From: an uncultured Bacilli bacterium | GTDB lineage: Bacteria; Bacillota_I; Bacilli_A; RF39; UBA660 | Assembly (NCBI GenBank): GCA_934091015.1 | Contig: CAKOKM010000004.1 | Location: 1 to 49,562 of the forward strand | DNA: 49,562 bases | Direction: 5' to 3' | In this document: positions 25,749 through 33,890 of the stretch, piece by piece | How the letters are laid out: each line of letters opens with the position of its first letter | Numbering within the stretch: position 1 is the stretch's first letter | The notes under the pieces: generated by a model | What the model saw: the letters and a program-made list of their open reading frames with translations, nothing else | Database searches by the model: none | What the model was told of the DNA's origin: nothing | Program-made: the position numbers and the translations under genes

Positions 25749-26534
25749 ATGAAAAAATTTATAATATTCTTAATTTTAATAATCTCATTAATATTTCTAT
25801 ATGGTAAATATATTGAGCCAAATAACTTCAAAATAAAAGAATATAGTATTATAGACACTAATATTCCTGAAAGTTTTAATGGTTATAAAATAATTCATCT
25901 AACTGATTTATATTATGAGAATAAAGATTTAACACCAATAATTGACAAAATAAATAATTTAAATCCCGATTTAGTAGTTTTTACTGGTAACCTTCTTCAT
26001 GATAATTTTAACCCTGATCAAAAAGAAACTTTAATAAATTATTTAAACTCAATTAAATCAAACTATGGTATTTATGCAGTTAAAGGTAATAACGATAATA
26101 ACGAAATATATAATGAAATTATAAATAGTACTAATATTAAAATATTAAATAATGAATATATTTATTTATACAATAACAATTACACACCTATTTTATTAGT
26201 TGGTTTAGATACCAACATTAACTTAGAAAATGCTTTTAAATACGAAGATAATAATAACTATAAAATAGTTTTATCTCACTACCCTGACAATTTTGATTTA
26301 ATTAATGATAAAAATATTAATTTATTCTTAAGTGGTAACTCCTTAAATGGACAAATAAGGCTTCCTTTTCTTGGAGGCATCATTAAAAGAGATGGATCTA
26401 AAAAATACTATGATGAAAAATATTATATTAATAATACCAATATATTTATATCTAACGGATTAGGTAACCCAAAATATGATATTAGACTATTAAATACTCC
26501 ATCTATTAATTTTTATCGTTTATATAGCAAATAA
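25749..26534 (+). CDS. Metallophosphoesterase-like pseudoenzyme, membrane-anchored
   Basis: This 261-residue protein has an N-terminal span and the fold signature of YkuE-type calcineurin-like phosphoesterases, but most metal-binding motifs are changed. The family D-x-H reads HLTDLYY (His to Tyr), GD-x-x-D reads TGNLLHD (Asp to Asn), GNHD reads KGNNDN (His to Asn), and GHTHGGQ reads SGNSLNGQ (both His lost); only LSHYPD is kept. The C-terminal NGLGNPKYDIRLLNTPSI matches active relatives, so the frame is intact. It was probably kept as a non-catalytic protein, for example a lipid-binding or scaffold role; that is inference. GATAGGAG precedes the ATG. Confidence 0.85.
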   Translation: MKKFIIFLILIISLIFLYGKYIEPNNFKIKEYSIIDTNIPESFNGYKIIHLTDLYYENKDLTPIIDKINNLNPDLVVFTGNLLHDNFNPDQKETLINYLNSIKSNYGIYAVKGNNDNNEIYNEIINSTNIKILNNEYIYLYNNNYTPILLVGLDTNINLENAFKYEDNNNYKIVLSHYPDNFDLINDKNINLFLSGNSLNGQIRLPFLGGIIKRDGSKKYYDEKYYINNTNIFISNGLGNPKYDIRLLNTPSINFYRLYSK

Positions 26535-26570
26535 AACTCCTTAACATAAAATAAAAAAGAAAGGAGTTTT
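26533..26570 (+). terminator. Terminator hairpin containing the next gene's ribosome binding site
   Basis: AAAACTCCTT (26533-26542) and AAGGAGTTTT (26561-26570) are perfectly complementary, and AAGGAG is also the ribosome binding site for the ATG at 26575. The hairpin could end the upstream transcript and, in read-through RNA, block translation of the small gene. Confidence 0.6.
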
Positions 26571-26574
26571 TCTT

Positions 26575-26796
26575 ATGATTTATTATCCATATTATAAATA
26601 CGATGAAAACAGAGGCTTTTGGGTACCTTTAATATTAGGTGGTTTAGGTGGAGCTGCTATAGTTGGTGCATCACGTCCAAAACCAGTTTATGTTAATCCA
26701 GCTCAAAATTATGGTCCATATCAATCTATACCTTCTTACGGTTATAACTACTATGGTGGTTATAACTATAATCCATACTATCCATATTATAGATAA
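26575..26796 (+). CDS. Tyr/Pro/Gly-rich small protein
   Basis: This 73-residue protein has a short hydrophobic middle (FWVPLILGGLGGAAIVGAS) and a tail of Tyr, Asn, Pro and Gly (YNYYGGYNYNPYYPYYR). Such compositions occur in surface or spore-coat-like and low-complexity proteins of Firmicutes; I do not recognise a family. A strong AAAGGAG supports translation. Its last 71 bases overlap the 3' end of the convergent rodA-like gene, so each gene's tail is coded antisense to the other's. Confidence 0.65.
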   Translation: MIYYPYYKYDENRGFWVPLILGGLGGAAIVGASRPKPVYVNPAQNYGPYQSIPSYGYNYYGGYNYNPYYPYYR

Positions 26797-27802
26797 TACC
26801 AATAAGTAGTAAAATTGATATACAAGAACTACCGCCATAACTAAGAAGTGGATACGTAATCCCTACTATCGGAAATAAACTAATATTCATTAAAATATTA
26901 ATAATAGCCTGAATAGCTATAAAATTAATACATGGTTTTAAAATATATTTATCTTTACATAATTTATCTAAAAAGGATAAAAATAAACTAAATAAAATCA
27001 AATAAAGAATAAATCCAACTAATCCAAAATTAGCAATTAAAAGAGTTATTGCAAAATCAGTTTCAGCTTCAGGAAAATAAACTCTTTTTTTAATTCCAAA
27101 CAAGCCAGATAAAGAAATACTTTTAATAGCAGTCTCTATTTGATATCCTTCTCTATTCATAAAATTAGTTAATCTATCCATCCTATAAAAGAAATTAGTT
27201 CCAAAAATATCTATAAATAAATCATTATTAAAAGAATACAAATAAATAAATGAAACAATGCATATTAAAATAACTGATATTCCAAAAATATAATACCATT
27301 TATCAAGTTTCTTCATTACTAAAAAAGTTATAAATATAACTAAATAAGAAATAACAGGCCCCGTATCAGGCTCTAAAAACACTAATAAACTAGGAATTAA
27401 AGTAATTATCATTGTAACTATTACATACTTAAAATCACTTAAACTATAATTAATAGTTATATTTCTTAAATAAAGAATTAAAAACACTTTCATAAACTCA
27501 CTAGGTTGAAATGAAAAACCAAATATTTTAATCCATGAAGTAGATCCATTTACGTTAACTCCCCAAATAAGTGTTACTATTAACAAAACTATACCTAATA
27601 AATATAGATATAAACTTTTATTTAAAATAAAACCAATATTAACTTTAGATAAACTATAAATAATAATTAAACCTATAACAAACCAAACTATCTCCTTAAT
27701 AAAATAATTATTATAACTATCTAAATAATATCTTCCATAATAAGAATTAATAATACTTACTATCATTAACAATAATAAAGATATAATAAATTTCTTCTTC
27801 AT
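26726..27802 (-). CDS. rodA: RodA/FtsW-family SEDS peptidoglycan glycosyltransferase
   Basis: This polytopic membrane protein of 358 residues is a SEDS family member that polymerises lipid II with a partner class B PBP. Diagnostic segments are GSTSWIKIFGFSFQPSEFMK, EPDTGPVISYLVIF (catalytic Asp region), FPEAETDFAITLLIANFG and ITYPLLSYGGSS. It resembles RodA more than FtsW in length and loops. The likely partner PBP is at 35086-36993. The last 15-20 residues (DSMDYSYNHHSSYNRKKV) are unusual and coincide with the overlap with the plus-strand small gene. Confidence 0.92.
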   Translation of the reverse strand: MKKKFIISLLLLMIVSIINSYYGRYYLDSYNNYFIKEIVWFVIGLIIIYSLSKVNIGFILNKSLYLYLLGIVLLIVTLIWGVNVNGSTSWIKIFGFSFQPSEFMKVFLILYLRNITINYSLSDFKYVIVTMIITLIPSLLVFLEPDTGPVISYLVIFITFLVMKKLDKWYYIFGISVILICIVSFIYLYSFNNDLFIDIFGTNFFYRMDRLTNFMNREGYQIETAIKSISLSGLFGIKKRVYFPEAETDFAITLLIANFGLVGFILYLILFSLFLSFLDKLCKDKYILKPCINFIAIQAIINILMNISLFPIVGITYPLLSYGGSSCISILLLIGIIYNMDSMDYSYNHHSSYNRKKV

Positions 27803-27861
27803 ATTTTTATTTTGTTACTTATTTTTATATTTATAACATATATTTAACTAAGGAGGCCTTA

Positions 27862-28086
27862 ATGGAATTACCAGAAATATTTAAAAATAAAATTAATATA
27901 GATCAAGACGATAAATATTATAGAGGATCATTTAATGAATCTCATGAATTAAAATTACCTGCTAAAGTAAAGATTCGATATCAAAATCACGAATTTACTA
28001 CAACTATCGTAAGTATGACTAACAATTATTATATAACTAAAGAAGGTAACGTTCTTTATAAAGAAGATGTTACTATAACAAATTAA
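27862..28086 (+). CDS. Unrecognised small protein, 74 residues
   Basis: This is a soluble protein with a beta-rich look (AKVKIRYQNHEFTTTIVSM) and no membrane span. A perfect AAGGAGG precedes the ATG, and a terminator follows the stop, so it is a real single-gene unit divergent from rodA. I know of no family. Confidence 0.65.
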   Translation: MELPEIFKNKINIDQDDKYYRGSFNESHELKLPAKVKIRYQNHEFTTTIVSMTNNYYITKEGNVLYKEDVTITN

Positions 28087-28109
28087 AAAACTCCAATTAA
28101 GGAGTTTAT
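28086..28109. terminator. Bidirectional terminator
   Basis: AAACTCC (28088-28094) and GGAGTTT (28101-28107) surround a 6-base loop, between the convergent 74-residue gene and the 791-residue gene. Confidence 0.7.
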
Positions 28110-28113
28110 TTAA

Positions 28114-30489
28114 TTAACCAATCCTAAACGCAGGAGAAATTCCATATTTACTACTTGCATTATATTTATACCATTTTCCTGTATTATGAACATAAAAGAA
28201 ATAATTATTTTCATTAGGTCCGACGTCACGTAACCACCATGGATAACTTGTACTACTAGGAAACAATTTTTTAATTGTTAATTCATAATTAGAACTTGTT
28301 GTTACATTATTATCTGCGTAATAATCTAATTGTCTACTTTTGCTATAAGCAGTTCCGCCATTAACTCCCCACACTTCTTTTGCACTTAATAAATATAGTT
28401 TGTCAGTAGTTTCAAAATTTTCTTCTCCTTCCGTACTACCATGTCCTGATATTACTTTGGTATCAATTATTACATTTTTTAATTCATCTGGGAAAGTATT
28501 TAGTAAATCTACATTAAGATATGAACGCATCTCACTATCTCTCCAACCTCCCACATTTGTATCAGTTGAATTCATCGATTTTGCATCTAAAACATTAACA
28601 AATTCCACAACTAATCCACAAGCTGTCTGTGAAAAACCATCGCTAGAACAGTTTCCAGAAGTTGAATTATTTGCAACTCTTAATTTATAACTTATATCAT
28701 CTATTAATAATTCTTTTTCATCACCAACATTATACTTATTTGCCTTTCCTGCTCTAACATTACTTGCTATAGTCTCCCATGAATCATCTCTAAATGTATT
28801 ATAACTTGATCTATAAGGATCATTAGCAGCACCAGTTCCTCCTGTTATAAAGAAATCAGATTTTAAAAACAAAGTTGGTCTAATAAAATCAGCAAAAGCA
28901 ACTGATTTATAAATCAAACGTCCTGAAGTCTCTATGTAAAAAACACTTGATTGCTTATAAGATATAGAAGAATTTGCTAAATACAATGGTGTTAAACAAT
29001 ATGAAGAATATATTGTTGAAGTAAATCTAGTAACAGCAAGCCAATTGTTATTTAAGCAATTATATACGCCATTTAATGAAGACGCCATATTACTTCTACA
29101 TGATGGATCAGTAGATGCATAGCCATAATCACTGGCATACATTAATGCCACTTTTCCATCCCAATAATCTTGTCTAGTTACTCCATCTGTAGGATTTGTT
29201 ATATGTGTTGTTCCCCTTTCAGCATTGTACATATTTAAAGCAGAATTAGTATTTGATGTACCTGCACCTAAATTCCATCTTGTTTTTGCTATTTTATCTA
29301 CTGCATCGCTTTTTATGTTTAAACTATAATCATAAAGAGCTGTTCCATGTGTACCTGCCTTAGTACTATGCACCCAATTTGTTGTACCACTTGTTCCGGT
29401 TGCACCTAAATAATCGGTATTTAATTCAGTCATTAAAGTCGCTTGGCTCCATTCATTTATTCCATAACCATCATTAACAGATGTATCTGTTACATCAGAC
29501 CATGAGTAATAACCAAGTGGGTTATTTCTTATTATCTTTACTAACTTTTCAGTTTTTCCTGTTTCTGCATTATATACATTAAATGTTCCTATTATTCGCC
29601 ACGTTTCATCATTAAATGTTAAATAATTCTTTGGGCTAGCTCCTACATATCTTAAATTACTATCATTTGTGTTATCTATCTCTAACCCATTCTCTGTTTT
29701 ATCTAATTTTGCTATATATTCTACTAACTTTGGTGGAGTGTATTTAAAAGTTATTTTTATTTTATCTGCAGAACCTATATAACTTATTTTCCATTCAGTT
29801 GTACTTTCATCACATGTAACTGATGCTTCTTTTAATGGTATCTCTTTATTATTCTTATATCCTGTAATAGTTGCAGTATAATCACATGAATCAGGAAAAT
29901 TATTAACTTCTATTCCATCTACATAAGCTATTATTGATGTCATTTTACTAAATATATCAAATTGATTAACAAGTGCCAAATCATTCCAAACATACCCAGC
30001 ATTTAAATTAAGTTTTATATAATAATCATTTTCTGTTTTATTTTCAGTTAATAAATTTACATATACTGGTTTCTTTCCATTTATTGTTCCAGATACTTCA
30101 TTTGTTAATGAGGAATTTAATCCTACTTCAACATCTTCTGGTAATTCATTTAATTTATTTGTACATTTTTCATCACTACATACTTCATATAACAATTCAT
30201 ACTTAGTACTTATTTTATTTAAATTTGTAATTATTATATTAAATGATTCAGTCTTACCAGCTTGTAAATGCAATATTCTGTCATCGCTTGTTCCACTATT
30301 TGTTGTTATATTAAACGCTAAATCATTCACCTTAATATTTGCAATTAAATTTACTTTATCTCTATTAAAAAATGATAAAGAATATCCAATAATTGAAATA
30401 AATAATAACATTACTGTAACAATTGTTATATATTTAATTCTTTTATTATTCTTTATCACTTTTGTTATGTTAATAACTTTATTCTTCAA
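28114..30489 (-). CDS. Large surface protein with repeated DUF6273-like domains
   Basis: This 791-residue protein has an N-terminal signal anchor (YITIVTVMLLFISIIGYSLSFF), a beta-rich segment (about 50-190), then a bacterial Ig-like linker and two regions resembling DUF6273, a domain related to formylglycine-generating/C-type-lectin-like folds. The first is about residues 285-545 (WRIIGTFNVYN ... DFIRPTLFLKSDF), the second about 565-791 (DDISYKLRVANN ... LYLLSAKEVWGV ... PWWLRDVGPN ... ISPAFRIG). The fold is often used for ligand binding at the cell surface. Its promoter holds a G-run, suggesting on/off expression. No sortase motif is present. Confidence 0.78.
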   Translation of the reverse strand: MKNKVINITKVIKNNKRIKYITIVTVMLLFISIIGYSLSFFNRDKVNLIANIKVNDLAFNITTNSGTSDDRILHLQAGKTESFNIIITNLNKISTKYELLYEVCSDEKCTNKLNELPEDVEVGLNSSLTNEVSGTINGKKPVYVNLLTENKTENDYYIKLNLNAGYVWNDLALVNQFDIFSKMTSIIAYVDGIEVNNFPDSCDYTATITGYKNNKEIPLKEASVTCDESTTEWKISYIGSADKIKITFKYTPPKLVEYIAKLDKTENGLEIDNTNDSNLRYVGASPKNYLTFNDETWRIIGTFNVYNAETGKTEKLVKIIRNNPLGYYSWSDVTDTSVNDGYGINEWSQATLMTELNTDYLGATGTSGTTNWVHSTKAGTHGTALYDYSLNIKSDAVDKIAKTRWNLGAGTSNTNSALNMYNAERGTTHITNPTDGVTRQDYWDGKVALMYASDYGYASTDPSCRSNMASSLNGVYNCLNNNWLAVTRFTSTIYSSYCLTPLYLANSSISYKQSSVFYIETSGRLIYKSVAFADFIRPTLFLKSDFFITGGTGAANDPYRSSYNTFRDDSWETIASNVRAGKANKYNVGDEKELLIDDISYKLRVANNSTSGNCSSDGFSQTACGLVVEFVNVLDAKSMNSTDTNVGGWRDSEMRSYLNVDLLNTFPDELKNVIIDTKVISGHGSTEGEENFETTDKLYLLSAKEVWGVNGGTAYSKSRQLDYYADNNVTTSSNYELTIKKLFPSSTSYPWWLRDVGPNENNYFFYVHNTGKWYKYNASSKYGISPAFRIG

Positions 30490-30517
30490 ATAACTTCACT
30501 CCATATCCTATAGTGAA

Positions 30518-30545
30518 ATTATATCTCGGTTTACCCCCCCGTCAA
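30518..30545 (-). promoter_or_regulatory. Promoter with a seven-G spacer tract, candidate phase-variable switch
   Basis: The minus strand reads TTGACG (30545-30540), then a spacer of 16 bases that begins with six G (the seventh G is the last base of the -35), then a perfect TATAAT (30523-30518). G-runs are rare in this AT-rich sequence. One added base would give the optimal 17-base spacing; a loss would weaken it, so slippage could switch the 791-residue surface protein. The phase-variable reading is inference; the tract is directly seen. Confidence 0.7.
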
Positions 30546-30583
30546 GCGAACAAAGGTTTCTTTTTTAACAAAGTTTTGGACAC

Positions 30584-30593
30584 TTGACGTCAA
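30584..30593. promoter_or_regulatory. Palindrome TTGACGTCAA upstream of the phase-variable promoter
   Basis: A perfect 10-base palindrome lies between the stop of the DUF2752 gene and the G-tract promoter. CGTCAAG at 30540-30546 and CTTGACG at 30583-30589 form a further inverted pair 36 bases apart. It could be an operator. Confidence 0.35.
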
Positions 30594-30596
30594 AGT

Positions 30597-30974
30597 TTAA
30601 ACAAATATACTATCTCTATAAATACTATATAACAAACAAATTACTAATAAAAATACAGATATTTTATTAATATATTTTTTTAATCTATTGTCTTTACTAA
30701 GAACATAACAATAATTCACATAGCAATAATATACCATAAAAGGAACAATCAATATTGTAACTAAAGCATTATAATTAAAAGCACTTTTAATATCAAAATT
30801 AATTAAAGAAAACAAACATCTAGTAATTCCACAACCTGGACAATCATATCCCGTTATTAATTTAAATATACAAGGTATTCCAACATTAAATTTAATATAT
30901 ATTTTATAATATGAAAACAATAATAGTATTAATCCCATATTGATTAATACTACTTTTTTTAATCTATTTTCCAA
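30597..30974 (-). CDS. DUF2752 family membrane protein
   Basis: This 125-residue protein has three predicted spans. The family signature is clear: GIPCIFKLITGYDCPGCGITRCL followed by a span start, with the paired Cys of the PGCG motif. Its function is not established; the conserved Cys suggest metal or redox chemistry at the membrane. It overlaps the upstream zinc-ribbon gene by 11 bases. Confidence 0.85.
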   Translation of the reverse strand: MENRLKKVVLINMGLILLLFSYYKIYIKFNVGIPCIFKLITGYDCPGCGITRCLFSLINFDIKSAFNYNALVTILIVPFMVYYCYVNYCYVLSKDNRLKKYINKISVFLLVICLLYSIYRDSIFV

Positions 30975-31449
30975 GTTTATTCAAATCACTTTGCATTAAA
31001 ATTAAATTAACTAAATTAGCCTGGATTATAGATAAAATTAAATATATAATTGAATTATCAGATATTTGTTTATCATATTTATTTCCTAATTCATATAATT
31101 TTCTTCCGATATCATAATTCCAATAAATTAAGTATAAACCACATGTTAGAATGCTTAAAAGAACAACAGTTATACCGGAAGTATTATTATCATCCTCATT
31201 TAACATATTAACATCATCAGTAATAGTTGCAATCCAATATAAACTATATAAACCACATGTAATAACTGTTAAAATAATTTGAGTAGCTAAATCTCTTTTA
31301 TTTATTGTAAAATTACTATCAACTTCTTCACTATTAGTATTTTTAACTTCTTTAGCCTCTTTAATTTCTTTTTCAACTTTAGTTCCACACTTTGAACAAT
31401 ATAAATCTTTACTTTTTAATTCATTACCACATTTAGTACAATATTTCAT
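30964..31449 (-). CDS. Zinc-ribbon, DUF4234 membrane protein
   Basis: This 161-residue protein has an N-terminal zinc ribbon (YCTKCGNELKSKDLYCSKCG, two CxxC pairs), a charged linker, and a membrane part with the DUF4234 pattern TCGLYSLYWI repeated as TCGLYLIYWNY and a final helical span. The function of the family is unknown. It starts two bases after the xseB stop and is therefore part of the nusB-xseA-xseB transcript. Confidence 0.85.
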   Translation of the reverse strand: MKYCTKCGNELKSKDLYCSKCGTKVEKEIKEAKEVKNTNSEEVDSNFTINKRDLATQIILTVITCGLYSLYWIATITDDVNMLNEDDNNTSGITVVLLSILTCGLYLIYWNYDIGRKLYELGNKYDKQISDNSIIYLILSIIQANLVNLILMQSDLNKLGK

Positions 31450-31451
31450 TC

Positions 31452-31670
31452 TTATTCCTCCACTTTAAAATCTTTTTCTTCACCATTATCCATTAATATT
31501 TTATTAACAGATTCAGTTGCCTTAGTTAATTTATCCCCACATATTTTAGCAAGCTTCATAGCTTCACTATAAGTTTCAATAGATGAATCTAAATCAATTT
31601 CTCCATTTTCTAACTTTTTAACATTCATTTCAAGTTCATTCATTAAATCTTCAAATTTTTTATCTTCCAT
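31452..31670 (-). CDS. xseB: Exodeoxyribonuclease VII small subunit
   Basis: XseB partners XseA in exonuclease VII, which degrades single-stranded DNA to short oligonucleotides. The 72-residue protein has FEDLMNELEMNVKKLENGEIDLDSSIETYSEAMKL, the family's signature spread over residues 6-40, which forms a helical hairpin. It starts two bases after the xseA stop. Confidence 0.94.
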   Translation of the reverse strand: MEDKKFEDLMNELEMNVKKLENGEIDLDSSIETYSEAMKLAKICGDKLTKATESVNKILMDNGEEKDFKVEE

Positions 31671-31672
31671 AA

Positions 31673-32938
31673 TTATTCTATCCCTTCAACTTTCGCATTT
31701 ATTTTACCTTTAGATAATCTTATATTAATATTATCTCCTACTTTTAATTTATCACTATCTTTAATTATTTCATCATCCTTAGAAACTACTGAATAACCTT
31801 TAGATAATATATTTAAAGGATTAAGTAACTCTAATTTATTAAGTATTAAATTATATTTATGATACTTCTCTTTAAATAACTCTTCCGGATTACATAATAT
31901 ACGATTATTTCTTAAGTGTTCATATTTAGTTTTATTAATTTCAATTTTATTTGTAATATAATTATTTAATCTATCTATTAAATCAGATAATTTTTGTTCT
32001 TTAATTTCATAAATATTAAGTGGATTAGTTAAAACATAAGATGATTTTAATTTATCTAAAACATTTTGATAATTTTTTATTTTAGTATTAATTATATTAG
32101 TACTTCTTAATTTATATTGAGTAATTAAATTAAGTAAATCGCTCATATTAGGTACTGCCATTTCAGCAGCTCCTGTTGGAGTTGGTGCTCTTAAATCGGC
32201 AACAAAGTCAGCTATTGTGAAATCAATTTCATGCCCTACTGCACTTATTATAGGTATTCTAGAATTATATATTGCATCTGCAACTACTTTTTCATTAAAC
32301 GCCCATAAATCTTCATAAGATCCACCACCACGTCCAACTATTAATAAATCAATATCATCATATTCATTAGCTTTATTTATTTGTCTTACAATATCATCTT
32401 TAGCAAGATCTCCTTGAACTAAACAAGGAAATAATAAAGTTTCACATATAGGATATCTTCTTTTAATTGTACTTAATATATCTTTAATAGCAGCTCCAGT
32501 TGGTGCTGTAACAATTCCAATTTTTTTAGGATATTTTGGTAACTTCTTTTTATGATCTTCATTAAAATAGCCAAGTTCACTAAGTTCTTTCTTTAAAGCT
32601 TCAAACATCAAATAAAGATTACCTAATCCATCATTAGTCATCTCTTCTACATAAATTTGATATTGTCCTGTTGGCGGATATAAAGAAACCTTACCACAAA
32701 CAAGTACTTTCATTCCATCCTCAGGAACAAAATTTAATTTAGATGCATTAAAAGAAAACATAACCGCATTTATTCTAGATTCTTCATCCTTTAAAGTAAA
32801 ATATAAATGTCCTCTAGTATGTCCTTTAAAATTAGATACCTCACCCTTTAAATAAACTTTTTGAATATTAGGATCAGTATCAAATTTATTTTTAAGATAT
32901 CTATTTAAAGTACCTACTGTAATATATCTTCTTTCCAT
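31673..32938 (-). CDS. xseA: Exodeoxyribonuclease VII large subunit
   Basis: XseA is the catalytic subunit of exonuclease VII. The 421-residue protein has an N-terminal OB-fold (VYLKGEVSNFKGHTRGHLYF), the catalytic domain with GIVTAPTGAAIKDILSTIKRR, DLLIVGRGGGSYEDLWAFNE and SAVGHEIDFTIADFVADLRAPTPTGAAE, and a long coiled-coil arm before a C-terminal GYSVVSK motif. It abuts nusB and xseB. Confidence 0.96.
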   Translation of the reverse strand: MERRYITVGTLNRYLKNKFDTDPNIQKVYLKGEVSNFKGHTRGHLYFTLKDEESRINAVMFSFNASKLNFVPEDGMKVLVCGKVSLYPPTGQYQIYVEEMTNDGLGNLYLMFEALKKELSELGYFNEDHKKKLPKYPKKIGIVTAPTGAAIKDILSTIKRRYPICETLLFPCLVQGDLAKDDIVRQINKANEYDDIDLLIVGRGGGSYEDLWAFNEKVVADAIYNSRIPIISAVGHEIDFTIADFVADLRAPTPTGAAEMAVPNMSDLLNLITQYKLRSTNIINTKIKNYQNVLDKLKSSYVLTNPLNIYEIKEQKLSDLIDRLNNYITNKIEINKTKYEHLRNNRILCNPEELFKEKYHKYNLILNKLELLNPLNILSKGYSVVSKDDEIIKDSDKLKVGDNINIRLSKGKINAKVEGIE

Positions 32939-33330
32939 TACTCGTTAATAATCCTATCTAAACAAGCATTAATCATTTTTCTAACTGAATCATCACTATA
33001 TTTCTTAGCAAGTTCTAAAGCTTCATTAATAACTACAATATTAGGTGTATCCATATATTTTATTTCATATATAGCCATTCTAAGTATAGCTCCACCTGTT
33101 AAATCTAATCTATCAATTGTCCAATCTTTTAAATATTCATTTGCAATATTAGTTAATTCATCAAAATTAGTAACAACTCCATAAACCATATCTTTAACAA
33201 ATTCATTATCTATTTCTACATTTTCTTTAATAACTTCATCAACGTTATAATTCATTTTATTATTCTTATATAAAGTTATTTGATAAATAATAGTCATTAT
33301 TTTTTCTCTTAATTCACTTCTACTTGCCAT
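32938..33330 (-). CDS. nusB: Transcription antitermination factor NusB
   Basis: NusB is an all-helical RNA-binding factor that works with NusE in rRNA antitermination. The conserved C-terminal half is visible: WTIDRLDLTGGAILRMAIYE and TPNIVVINEALELAKKYSDD. An ATG eight codons upstream (33354) is open but AGAGG fits only the ATG at 33330, giving 130 residues. The stop overlaps the xseA start by one base, the common nusB-xseA-xseB order in Firmicutes. Confidence 0.94.
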   Translation of the reverse strand: MASRSELREKIMTIIYQITLYKNNKMNYNVDEVIKENVEIDNEFVKDMVYGVVTNFDELTNIANEYLKDWTIDRLDLTGGAILRMAIYEIKYMDTPNIVVINEALELAKKYSDDSVRKMINACLDRIINE

Positions 33331-33408
33331 ATATAAACCTCTTTCTTCAAACATTATAACACGTCTAAATTAAATAATATATAATAAAATTTCAAATAAA
33401 AAGAAATA

Positions 33409-33738
33409 TTAATTGTTATCTTTTAACTTTAATATTTCTTTTTTTGTTAATTTGGTACATTTGATAATTGTATCAATATCAATTTTGTTATTAAGCATTT
33501 CTTTAGCTATGTTTTTCTTTTCATCTGATATACCTTGAGAAACGCCAAGTTCATATCCATCTTCATGAGCAAAATGCAAATCTGTTAATCTAATTTTTTC
33601 TGCTTCTTCATCGGGATTATAATAGATTAGATTTTTTAGATTATTAGAATAATTATTCATAAATTTCGCAACCTCCAATAATTCTTTATAGTTTCCAGCA
33701 AGTTCTTTTGTTAATTTCTTGCTACTTGATGCAAACAT
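33409..33738 (-). pseudogene. C-terminal remnant of an Rpn/PD-(D/E)XK family protein
   Basis: The 109 codons match the end of the large Rpn family (recombination-promoting nuclease or transposase-like PD-(D/E)XK proteins): a basic helical start, then YELGVSQGISDEKKNIAKEM and a C-terminal two-helix IDIDTIIKCTKLTKKEILKL. The N-terminal nuclease domain with its catalytic residues is absent, and the ATG at 33738 lacks a clear ribosome binding site. Two short open frames immediately upstream (33756-34003) could be degraded parts of the same or another gene. The locus is probably decayed. Confidence 0.55.
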
Positions 33739-33755
33739 TTTTAAACATCTTGCTC

Positions 33756-33890
33756 TTAATCACTTATGTTTTCATTATAAGGATTTTGTTCTATTTTATC
33801 AAGACCAATGTGGTAGACTGTAACAAAATATGGTAGTTTTTCAAATGTAGTATCTTCTATCATTTCAAATTTATTTACTATCTTTTTCAT
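33756..33890 (-). pseudogene. Short frame, probable continuation of a broken small gene
   Basis: A 44-codon frame (begins MKKIVNKFEMIEDTTFEKLP) starts with an ATG that overlaps the TGA of the preceding frame in ATGA fashion. It may be coupled to it, or the two may be one gene split by a frameshift. I do not recognise it; it lies just before the Rpn-like remnant. Confidence 0.4.

Noticed and set aside
28400..28690. Plus-strand 96-codon frame inside the 791-residue surface protein
   Set aside because: Antisense shadow without a start signal.
28114..30489. Diversity-generating retroelement target
   Set aside because: The lectin-like fold is suggestive, but no reverse transcriptase or template repeat exists in the window.
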